Source: a marine gamma proteobacterium HTCC2148 (GTDB taxonomy: Bacteria; Pseudomonadota; Gammaproteobacteria; Pseudomonadales; Halieaceae). From it: a stretch of DNA of 35,278 bases. Each line of letters begins with the position of its first letter. Position 1 is the first letter of the stretch. Both the position numbers and the translations under genes were made by a program. The DNA is taken from assembly GCA_000156295.1 (NCBI GenBank), contig DS999226.1:113483-148760 (forward strand). Direction: 5' to 3'. Below, one piece after another: positions 23,024 to 30,896 of this stretch. Below the pieces are notes generated by a model. The model was given only the letters and a program-made list of their open reading frames with translations, was not told the DNA's origin and did not search any database.

Positions 23024-26000
23024 TCACCCGCCTGTTGGCAAGCGTTTCGATATGCTGCTACCGCTCTTTGCCAGCGCGCTCCGTAGCCTTTTTAGCGTGT
23101 CTTTAATCGCCAGTGGTAGCGCCAGCATAGCGGGCGTCGCAACCAGCGTCAGCACCGTTGCAAACGTCAGGCCGAACACTATCGCCTGAGACAAAGGGCC
23201 CCAAAAAATAGCCATTTCACCCTCTGCCGTAATCGTGCGCGAAATCAAGTCGACCGAGTAGCCACACGCCAGTGGCAGGAGGCCGCAGACAGTGGTCACC
23301 GTGGTGAGCAGGACTGGCCTCAGTCTCTGAGCGGTTGCCCTCACGATCAGGGTTCTGCTGTCCAGTTCGGGATGCAAACGAGACAGATGGTTGAACGTAT
23401 CGATCAAAATGATGTTGTTGTTTACCACAATACCGGCTAAAGCCAGAATACCGACGCCGGTAAGAAGAGCGCTAAAGGGGTTACCCAATACCAGCAGGCC
23501 AAGCAAAACGCCGGCGGTGGACATGACTACAGCCGCCAGTATGAGGGTGCTCTGATAGAAGTTATTAAATTGCGTGACGAGTAAGATAAACATCAGCGCA
23601 AGCGCAAGGCTGAATGCGGCAGACACAAAGGCCATTGAGTCCGCCTGCTCCTCATTGGCACCTCTAAACCGGATAGAAACGGCGGGGTCGAACGCCTGCT
23701 GCTGCAGCCAGTCGTTGATTTCACTGACCATGGCATCTGCCATGACGCCCTCTTGAACATCTGCCCGGATCAGTTCAACAGGAATGCCATCAATGCGTTT
23801 GAATGAATCTACTCCTGGAGCAGGCACAATCTCTACAAAATTGCTAAGCGGTATCATCCCCTGGTCGGTACTGAGACGGAGCTCTTCAATAGCCTTCATG
23901 CCGCGCTCCTCCCGTGGGTAGCGAACGCGGATATCCAGCGAATCATCAGCATCGTCCGGACGATATTCTGCTACCTTGACGCCATTAGTAACCAACTGTA
24001 CGGCGAGACCGGCGGCAGATACGTCCGCTCCGTAAAGCGCCGCTTGAGTTCGGTCGACTTCGACCCGCCATTCTATCGACGGTAATGCCGCTGTATCATC
24101 AATATCCACCAGTTCAGGGAGCGTATCGAGATAGGCGCGCACTTGAGCCATTGCCGGCTCCAGTAACGGGCGGTCTCGCGATGTCAGTTCGATCTGAATC
24201 GGCTTGCCAACTGGAGGGCCTTTTTCTAAAGGCGCTATTTCTACTCTGATCCCGGCCAGATGTGCAGTGCGTTCGCGCACCTGACGCATGACATCATTAC
24301 CCTTCAGATCCCTTTCAGCCTCTGGATACAGCTCCAGGAAAATAGATCCAATCTGATCGGAACTGCTGCGTCCTAAGCCATTAGTAACGCCTGGTAGCAT
24401 CGTCTGCGTATTGACAAAACGGATGCCCGGTATCTCGAGAATTTCACTCTCTACTTCCAGCACCAGCTTATTGGTTTCACGCGCCGAAAAATTCCCGCGA
24501 CCCAGAACCGACACCTGAATAAATTGCGGGTCGGCATCGGAAAAGAAAATAGTGCCCACGCCAAACTTGCCATAAGCCCAGAAGATGCTGCTAAGCAGTC
24601 CCAGCACCACGACCATCGTAAACCCGGGGCGAGCGCATACGACGGTTAGCAAACGGGCAAAGTATCCAGTAAATGTTTTTAGCTGGGTCGGATCACCGCT
24701 TTCCAATTGAGTCTGGTCGCGAAGTGCGCGCGCGCTTTGCGCAGAGGGCCTTCCCAGCAATGAGCCCAATACAGGGCCAAATAGCAACGCGTAAAAGAGT
24801 GACCCTATAAGCACCGTGAAAACGGTAACGGGGAGGTAACCCATAAATTGGCCCGACACACCAGGCCAAAACAACATCGGTAAAAAGGCCGCAAGTGTGG
24901 TGGCGGTGGACGCAGTCACCGGCCAAAACATTCGTTTCACAGATTCCGCATAGGCCTCGCGATGGTCCCACCCCTCGGCCATCATTCTGTTGGCGTACTC
25001 GGTGACAACAATACCACCATCAATCAACATTCCCAGCCCCAGTAACATGCCGAACATCACCATGAAATTGAAGGTATAACCCAACAAATAAATTACGATG
25101 ACAGAAAATAATAGAGAGAACGGAATACCAAGCCCTACAACTAGCCCACTACGGAAGCCCATAGCGGCAACCACCAGCACCATCACCAGCGCGAGTGCAG
25201 TCAGAATATTGCCCTCCAACTCCCGCACTTGAACCATAGCGAATTCCGCCTGGTTTTGTGACACGATCAGCTCCATTCCTGCCGGGAGGCTGGCCCTGGT
25301 CGCGTCTACGCTTTTCAATACCTGCGCTACGCTGTCAATGACGTTGGCATTGGCACGTTTTTTAACGTCAATTGAAATAGTTTCACGTCCGTTATAACGC
25401 GCGTGACTGGCGCGGTCCTTGAAGGTTCTGCGCACGGTTGCAACATCCTTCAGCGTGACAGCAGCTTCTCCAGAGGTGCGGATAGGAATACTCAGCACGT
25501 CGTCGGACGATTCAACAACGGCAGGGACTTTAACGGCAAACCTACCATCGTCAAGATCGACGCTGCCCGCTGGAATCAGGCGATTGTTACGCTGCAGGGT
25601 TGTGATTAACTGCTCCGAGGAGATGCGATAGGTGTTGAGGGCGTCGGGGTTAATAACGACTTCTAGCACTTCTTCCCTATGGCCCTGTAGATCGGCACTC
25701 AGCACGGAGGGTATAGATTCGATTTCATCGCGGAGCTTTAATGCTGCCTGATACACCTCGCGCTCACTGGTGGTGCCCTTGATGAAATTCACTTGCAGCA
25801 TGGGGAAGGCGTCGGCGGTCAATTCTTCGACAAACGGCTCTTCAGCAGTTGCCGGGATTTCGGCTCTGGCCCGGTTGACCGCCTCTCGGACCTCGGCCAC
25901 GGCTCTGCCGAGATCTTGGGATACATCAAATTCAACAAAAAAGGATGCCATACCCTCCGCGGCAGTAGACTTCAGCTCTACTACGCCCTCGAGCTTGCGC

Positions 26001-26215
26001 AGCTCGGCTTCCATAGGCTGCACCAGCAGCCGTTCGGCGTCATCCGGAGAGATACCGTCGTGGACCACACCGACGTAAAAGAGGGGCAATTCAACGTGCG
26101 GATCATTAGCAATGGGCAACGCTATGCGCGCCATGATCCCGGCCAGCACCAGCACTGCAAACAGTGACAGCGTGGTACGCGTGCGACTGAAAGCAGCGGC
26201 AATCAGGGCGTTCAT
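23024..26215 (-). CDS. RND efflux permease (AcrB/MexF superfamily)
   Basis: A 1063-aa RND-superfamily permease with the duplicated layout of 12 membrane helices and two large periplasmic loops. The N-terminal region contains IANDPHVELP and SPDDAERLLVQPME, the membrane domain GLGIPFSLLF, and the C-terminal half VLLTTVTTVCGLLPL. In AcrB two adjacent aspartates in TM4 and a lysine in TM10 relay protons; here TM4 reads GMLIDGGIVVTE (D399 then G400) and TM10 reads GIVVNNNIILID (N932 where I align the lysine). This places it outside the classic AcrB group. It overlaps the adaptor gene by 4 bp. Substrate is unknown; export of hydrophobic compounds from the neighbouring pathways is conceivable. Confidence 0.93.
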   Translation of the reverse strand: MNALIAAAFSRTRTTLSLFAVLVLAGIMARIALPIANDPHVELPLFYVGVVHDGISPDDAERLLVQPMEAELRKLEGVVELKSTAAEGMASFFVEFDVSQDLGRAVAEVREAVNRARAEIPATAEEPFVEELTADAFPMLQVNFIKGTTSEREVYQAALKLRDEIESIPSVLSADLQGHREEVLEVVINPDALNTYRISSEQLITTLQRNNRLIPAGSVDLDDGRFAVKVPAVVESSDDVLSIPIRTSGEAAVTLKDVATVRRTFKDRASHARYNGRETISIDVKKRANANVIDSVAQVLKSVDATRASLPAGMELIVSQNQAEFAMVQVRELEGNILTALALVMVLVVAAMGFRSGLVVGLGIPFSLLFSVIVIYLLGYTFNFMVMFGMLLGLGMLIDGGIVVTEYANRMMAEGWDHREAYAESVKRMFWPVTASTATTLAAFLPMLFWPGVSGQFMGYLPVTVFTVLIGSLFYALLFGPVLGSLLGRPSAQSARALRDQTQLESGDPTQLKTFTGYFARLLTVVCARPGFTMVVVLGLLSSIFWAYGKFGVGTIFFSDADPQFIQVSVLGRGNFSARETNKLVLEVESEILEIPGIRFVNTQTMLPGVTNGLGRSSSDQIGSIFLELYPEAERDLKGNDVMRQVRERTAHLAGIRVEIAPLEKGPPVGKPIQIELTSRDRPLLEPAMAQVRAYLDTLPELVDIDDTAALPSIEWRVEVDRTQAALYGADVSAAGLAVQLVTNGVKVAEYRPDDADDSLDIRVRYPREERGMKAIEELRLSTDQGMIPLSNFVEIVPAPGVDSFKRIDGIPVELIRADVQEGVMADAMVSEINDWLQQQAFDPAVSIRFRGANEEQADSMAFVSAAFSLALALMFILLVTQFNNFYQSTLILAAVVMSTAGVLLGLLVLGNPFSALLTGVGILALAGIVVNNNIILIDTFNHLSRLHPELDSRTLIVRATAQRLRPVLLTTVTTVCGLLPLACGYSVDLISRTITAEGEMAIFWGPLSQAIVFGLTFATVLTLVATPAMLALPLAIKDTLKRLRSALAKSGSSISKRLPTGG

Positions 26216-27327
26216 CGACTCACGATTAGACGCTTGCCTGTACTACCAAAAACGGGCTCCACAATATCGCCCAGCGCAACGTATTCTTGGCCCACGGTGA
26301 TCAGGTTGACGGTGCCCGGAAGCCCCGTCACCCACATACCGTCTGCGCCATCCTCGAGAATTTCGACAGCCCTGAAGGCTACTCTATTTGCCGAGTCCAG
26401 GATTCGCAAGCCGACGTCACCTGCGTCATTCAAGGTGAGCAGTGACGGTGCAACCTGATGAGCGGCAACCCGCTCTACTTCGATAAGAAGCGTTACGGTG
26501 AGACCAGACCGAATGCCGTAGTCCTCGTTCTCTACGGTAATTTCGACTGGGTAGGTGCGCGTGACTTCGTCGCTTTGGCGAGCTACAAAAGTGACGCGTC
26601 CCTCGATGTTGCGCCCGGTTGTCGTGGTGCCTGTTACAACCTGCCCCTGCGTTAAACTATCGACCTCAGCTTCGGTGACGTGCGCCAAAACGAGCATCGG
26701 GTCCAAATCAATCAGCGTTGCACATGGAGCGCCCGGAACTGCGTAGTCGCCAGCGTTCATGTGCAGATCTTCCACCACACCAGAAAACGGCGCTACTACC
26801 CGGGTGCGGGCGAGATTCAATTCTTGCCGATGCAGATGCGCAGCTGCGGCTTCCTGCTTGGCAACGGAGTTAGCGATGGCGACATCAGACAACAGACCCT
26901 TGGTTTTCAGTCGCAGGCTGCCCTGGTGCTCTATCTTCGCAGTCTCAAAAGCTGCGCGAGCTTCTTGCAGGGTCACAGCCCTGTCGTCAACGGCAATTTC
27001 GCAGAGCAGGTCGCCCTTCTCCACTTGCATGCCTCGGTCCACTGGGCGAGCAACCACCTGACCGGTGATCTCTGCTTTTACATCGACTGTTCGCTTGCTA
27101 TCTGTCCTGCCTCTGAGAGTCAGGTTTCGCGTTCGCGCTTCTGCGTCCATCAATGTTACGCGCACTCGCTCTCGAGTCTCGTCTGGCAATATCTCGCCAG
27201 CAGCTCGAACGCCGTCGCGGCTCCTGTCCTCAGCCTGCGTGCTATCGCTTTCGCGCAGGTTGCCCGACCCGAGCCAAATAGCAAGGACCGCGACTACGAT
27301 TCCGGCGGAAACAAAATTTTTCGACAT
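26212..27327 (-). CDS. RND efflux periplasmic adaptor (HlyD/AcrA family)
   Basis: A 371-aa membrane-fusion protein. A single N-terminal anchor (about 5-22) leads to the adaptor core: the lipoyl-like half AEITGQVVARPVDRGMQVEKGDLL (outlined), a helical hairpin around residues 115-165 (TAKIEHQGSLRLKTKGLLSD), and the second lipoyl half ARTRVVAPFSGVVEDLHMNAGD. A beta-barrel domain follows. It would link the inner-membrane permease to an outer-membrane channel, but no TolC-type gene is in the window. The 4-bp overlap with the permease implies coupled expression. The adaptor is transcribed first, and no TetR-type regulator gene sits beside it. Confidence 0.9.
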   Translation of the reverse strand: MSKNFVSAGIVVAVLAIWLGSGNLRESDSTQAEDRSRDGVRAAGEILPDETRERVRVTLMDAEARTRNLTLRGRTDSKRTVDVKAEITGQVVARPVDRGMQVEKGDLLCEIAVDDRAVTLQEARAAFETAKIEHQGSLRLKTKGLLSDVAIANSVAKQEAAAAHLHRQELNLARTRVVAPFSGVVEDLHMNAGDYAVPGAPCATLIDLDPMLVLAHVTEAEVDSLTQGQVVTGTTTTGRNIEGRVTFVARQSDEVTRTYPVEITVENEDYGIRSGLTVTLLIEVERVAAHQVAPSLLTLNDAGDVGLRILDSANRVAFRAVEILEDGADGMWVTGLPGTVNLITVGQEYVALGDIVEPVFGSTGKRLIVSR

Positions 27328-27865
27328 TACTTACAACCTGTGTGGGATAGCGCGCCAAGCCCTCGTCATTGAAGGCTTCAACAGATATACGCAGTGCCAG
27401 GGCGATTAGACTACCCCGCGTGCTAAGTCTCTGTGTTGCGCCCAAGAGAATCAGTGGAGGCAAAAAATGGACGGCTCTTTGCCATCACTTGTGAGCACCT
27501 GACGCCTAAAAACCAGTCTGCTGTGACTACCGGCTATTTTTCATAAGAAAAACGTCATTTCATCCCACTTGAAGGGCTTTTATGCCAAAATTTAGCCTTA
27601 AAACTCCACTTAACAGGTAAAAAGAAGCGGTATTTCTGAATAATGCTAACAAAGCCGCACTCCTTCTCTCGGACTAAAGGCGCCAAATAACGATAGCGGC
27701 TGCCAGCTGACAGACATTAGGTGTTATTCTTTCACTGCAGTCTTGGTTCTCTCAACGAGCCACTCCACAGTCAGGGTACTGAATGTCAGGATCACACAAA
27801 ATCAACCTTAGCAAAGGGCCCCATTTTACCCCCATGAATTTGCACAGCTCGCTCTAGGCTTTAGC
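27328..27865. other. 538-bp gap between RND and TIR operons
   Basis: The two operons diverge from here. The clearest item is an 11-codon ORF, 27467-27502 (+), with an ideal GGAGG six nt before its ATG; a 7-codon ORF lies at 27834-27857, just before the TIR start. Neither has recognisable similarity. I find no convincing promoter pair or terminator. Confidence 0.35.
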
Positions 27866-30037
27866 GTGGAAAAGCCATTTTCAGCCTATCGGGGGCATGA
27901 CCCCTATGTGTTTATCTGTTACGCCCATCGTGATAGCACCGTTGTTTACACCGATTTGGTATCTCTCAAAGAACGAGGTGTGAATGTCTGGTACGACGAA
28001 GGCATCCCGGGCGGCACCTCCTGGCGAGCAGAAATCGCAGAGTCTTTAAGGGGGTCGCGCCGTCTATTGTTCTTTATATCGCCTCGGTCGCTTACCTCCG
28101 AACATTGTATGAAGGAAGTGCGTTTCGCTCTGGATGAGTCGATTGATATCGTCCCGATTTTTCTCGAGGACTGTAAACTGCCTGCCGAATTTGCACTAGC
28201 GCTGGGCGGCGTTCAGGCAATTTACCGATATTCAGATATCTTATATGCCCAACACCTGGAGGCAGCAGCGAAAGGGAAGTTGGCTGGTGAGTCATCTGCA
28301 GGGCGTCGTCGTCCTGAGAAGAAATCATTCATTACTCCGTTCGCCCTTGCTCTCACCCTACTGGTCTTAGTGGGTATAGCGGCCTTGTACTTCAAACCCG
28401 GCAGCGGTGAGATCGGCGAAGCTTCGCAAGCAGCAGCGGAATCAAGCCAGGTGGACCAAGCGTCGATAGCGGTCATGCCTTTTACCAACTTTAGCGACAA
28501 TAAGGATATGGGCTATTTTGGTGATGGACTGGCAGAAGAAATTTTAAACCTGCTGGCGAATCTGCGGGAGCTTAATGTCTCTGCCAGAACCTCCTCTTTT
28601 TACTTCAAAGATAGGACGGTGGATATACCTACCATCGCGCGTCATCTAGGCGTTCGTCACGTGCTGGAAGGCAGCGTGCGTTTCGACGGAGATAGGGTTC
28701 GAGTGACTGCACAGCTCATCGATGCGGAGAAAGGATTCCACATCTGGTCAGACTCCTACGACCGGGACATGTCCAATATCTTTACTCTTCAGGATGAAAT
28801 TGCGGGGGAAGTGGTCAAGAACCTCGAGATCGTGCTGTCGAGCTCGTCCAAAGGTGTGTTGGCCCGCAAAGTCAGTCTTGACCCTGACGCCTACGATCGC
28901 TATCTACGCGGCAGGGACTACCTGCGTCAACCTCACGATGACGAGACGCTATCCAGGGCTGAACTGATGTTTCAGCGCGCATTGGAAATTGCACCGGACT
29001 ACGCTGATGCCTATGCCGGGCTCTGTGACACGCTGTTGCTATGGTACCTGGTGGATATGGATGCCAGCCGTTTTGCCGCTTCAGAGGATGCCTGTCTGCA
29101 GGCGCAAACCCTGGATAGTCGAGCGCCTACCGTCCATGTGGCACTTGGCAATCTCTATCGAGGTTCAGGTCAATATGCGCTGGCAGAGCGAGAGTTCAAT
29201 GAGGCTATTTCACTGAACACGTCTGGAGTCGACGCCTATGTAGGGCTTTCCCAAACATTCGCCGCCGCAGGTAAACTTGCGCTGGCTGAGCAAACGCTGG
29301 TCAGGGCGATCGAACTGCAACCCAATAATTGGTCTGTTTCCATGGCCATGGGCAAGTACCTGGTTAATATTGGACGCGTTGAAGAGGCCATTTCTTACTT
29401 TGAGCGTATCGATAGCCTGCTACCTGAAAGCGGCGCAGCCGCTAATAATCTTGGCTCGGCATTTTTTCTCACCGGACGCTTTGAAGACGCGGCAGAAGCC
29501 TGGGAGCAGGCAATTGCCCGCACGCCTACAGTCGATATTTATGCCAACCTGGGAGCCAGCTACTTTTTCCTCCAGCGCTTTGATGAAGCTGCAACGATGT
29601 ATCGCAAGGGTCTGGACTTGGCACCCAAACACTTTGAAATGTGGGGCAACTACGGGGATGCGCTGATGGCGGCTGGGGCGCCTGACGATGAACGCGCTCG
29701 TGCCTATTTGCGCGCCTATGAACTCGCTGAAGAAAACCTGCGCATTAATCCATCAGATGCCATTACCTTAAGCCTGATCGGCCACTACCTCGCAAGGCTG
29801 GGTCGCGATGAAGAAGCTCTGAAAAATGTGAAGTTGGCTCTGGAATTGGCGCAAAAAGATATCTACGTCTATTATTTTTCTGCCATCACGCTCTCCACGC
29901 TCAATGAGTTGGATCGCGCGCAGCAGGCTGCTGATGAGGCATTGGCACTGGGTTACCCCCAATTCATGCTCGATGCGGATATTGGATTACAGCCATTGCG
30001 AGAGCAATTGCGCAGTACGCAAAACACTGTGCGATAA
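27866..30037 (+). CDS. TIR domain - TM - TolB/FlgO-like domain - TPR protein
   Basis: 723 aa; the only in-frame start is GTG 27866 (a stop lies at 27809). Residues 12-125 are a TIR domain: strand YVFICYAHRD, BB-loop region WYDEGIPGGTSW, and the SPRSLTSEHCMKEVRFAL helix where Glu84 aligns with the glutamate of NAD-cleaving TIRs. A single membrane helix spans about 155-177. Residues 200-325 match the TolB/FlgO-like domain that often precedes TPR repeats in adenylate-cyclase-like proteins (IAVMPFTNFSDN, LEGSVRFDGDRVRVTAQL). About 8 tetratricopeptide repeats fill 340-715. The TIR part would face the cytoplasm and the TPR part the periplasm, or the reverse. No cyclase domain is present. Function is unknown; NADase or scaffold signalling are options. 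Confidence 0.88.
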   Translation: MEKPFSAYRGHDPYVFICYAHRDSTVVYTDLVSLKERGVNVWYDEGIPGGTSWRAEIAESLRGSRRLLFFISPRSLTSEHCMKEVRFALDESIDIVPIFLEDCKLPAEFALALGGVQAIYRYSDILYAQHLEAAAKGKLAGESSAGRRRPEKKSFITPFALALTLLVLVGIAALYFKPGSGEIGEASQAAAESSQVDQASIAVMPFTNFSDNKDMGYFGDGLAEEILNLLANLRELNVSARTSSFYFKDRTVDIPTIARHLGVRHVLEGSVRFDGDRVRVTAQLIDAEKGFHIWSDSYDRDMSNIFTLQDEIAGEVVKNLEIVLSSSSKGVLARKVSLDPDAYDRYLRGRDYLRQPHDDETLSRAELMFQRALEIAPDYADAYAGLCDTLLLWYLVDMDASRFAASEDACLQAQTLDSRAPTVHVALGNLYRGSGQYALAEREFNEAISLNTSGVDAYVGLSQTFAAAGKLALAEQTLVRAIELQPNNWSVSMAMGKYLVNIGRVEEAISYFERIDSLLPESGAAANNLGSAFFLTGRFEDAAEAWEQAIARTPTVDIYANLGASYFFLQRFDEAATMYRKGLDLAPKHFEMWGNYGDALMAAGAPDDERARAYLRAYELAEENLRINPSDAITLSLIGHYLARLGRDEEALKNVKLALELAQKDIYVYYFSAITLSTLNELDRAQQAADEALALGYPQFMLDADIGLQPLREQLRSTQNTVR

Positions 30038-30063
30038 ATAAGTGTTTACCTTCGGAGAAAAAT

Positions 30064-30495
30064 ATGAAAATGGATTTTAATACCTTGCAAAGCAAGTGTT
30101 GTGCGACCGCCCTATTGGCACTAGCTTGCATTGGGCTAACAGGCTGCGCACAGCAAAAGTCGGCAGCCTCTGTGGCAAATATTCCTGTCAATATCGTTTT
30201 CGATAGCGAGAATTGCCCTGTAGAGGTGCGCCCCAGTTCAGGCGTCAACATCAGTAAAGCGGCCGACCAGCGCATTCTTTGGCAGTCAATCAACTCAGCC
30301 GGAGAACCTATCAAAGCAGACTACTGGATATTTTTTGATCCGTTCAAAAATGGGCACCTGAAGTCAAATGGTAAAGGCTTCAGAAAGTCTCCCAAGATTT
30401 CGTCTGATGCGCCTACAGGAGTGGAGTACAAGTACACGATCGAGGGTCAAGACTGCAAAGCAAAGCCCTTCGACCCGCGCTTTTTCCTCACCTGA
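30064..30495 (+). CDS. Small lipoprotein, operon partner of the TIR protein
   Basis: A 143-aa lipoprotein. The signal CCATALLALACIGLTGC ends at the lipobox LTGC, with Cys about residue 28, and Ala/Gln follow, so outer-membrane sorting is likely. The mature part of about 115 aa has strand-rich segments (IPVNIVFDSENCPVEVRP, EYKYTIEGQDCKAKPFDP) with two cysteines that may pair; it resembles no family I can name. The start is 26 nt after the TIR-TolB-TPR stop, with CGGAGA ideally placed before the ATG, so the two genes almost certainly share a transcript. A role as an envelope partner or target of the TIR protein is inference. Confidence 0.75.
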   Translation: MKMDFNTLQSKCCATALLALACIGLTGCAQQKSAASVANIPVNIVFDSENCPVEVRPSSGVNISKAADQRILWQSINSAGEPIKADYWIFFDPFKNGHLKSNGKGFRKSPKISSDAPTGVEYKYTIEGQDCKAKPFDPRFFLT

Positions 30496-30896
30496 GTCAA
30501 CAGATTTTAAGGTTCGCTTTCAGGGGCAGCGCCCTCCGCGGTAGCCAGGCCCCTCAGGTTCTCAGCACCTGCCATGCGTTACTGCTGCGGTGCCTCGTGC
30601 AGCCTAGCAGGGGCAATTTTGGCAAAATCAGCTGACGTAGCTCAGCGTGCTGTTTACATCAGCTGGTGAGGCGCACTTATTCGCAAATTGCGTTTCATTA
30701 TGCAATTTTAAAGGCGGTAATTTTCTCACCGGATAACTGGCGCATTTTGCAATTCGGCGTACACTTAAGTCAGTGAACAAAGCCTACTTCCGAGCTTAGG
30801 GAAAAATCGGTTCGAAGACATTCAATTGAAGACTGTGTCTTGGAAGCGCCACCGAAGGTGCGATGAGACCGAATTAAAACCCCAAAGGCTCAAGCA
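30496..30896 (+). promoter_or_regulatory. 401-bp leader region upstream of the subtilase
   Basis: The gap holds several repeats. AGGGGC/GCCCCT (30522-30527, 30549-30554) bracket a GC-rich stretch just after the lipoprotein stop. AAATTGC/GCAATTT (30685-30691, 30702-30708) is a perfect 7-bp inverted repeat followed by T-rich DNA. ATCAGCTG occurs at 30627 and 30658. The last 100 bases can fold into the multi-helix leader described separately. I see no ORF. Confidence 0.45.
30792..30891 (+). ncRNA. Candidate structured 5' leader RNA of the subtilase
   Basis: Possible helices, outside to inside: GAGC (30792-30795) with GCTC (30888-30891); GGG (30799-30801) with CCC (30881-30883); TCGGT (30807-30811) with ACCGA (30868-30872). 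These enclose two hairpins: AAGACA/TGTCTT (30815-30820, 30836-30841) and CACC-GAA-GGTG (30850-30860). The Shine-Dalgarno AAAGG (30884-30888) lies in the 3' strand, and AGCCT (30781-30785) could alternatively pair with AGGCT (30886-30890), hiding it. No known riboswitch consensus fits. Helices this short can arise by chance, so this is a hypothesis. Confidence 0.35.

Noticed and set aside
27242-27463. 73-codon minus-strand ORF upstream of the adaptor
   Set aside because: It overlaps the adaptor start in another frame, has no ribosome site and resembles no family.
30840-30866. CCGAAGGTGCGA resembles the glycine riboswitch core
   Set aside because: The required CTCTCAGG-type segment and matching P1 are absent, so only a generic structured leader is proposed.
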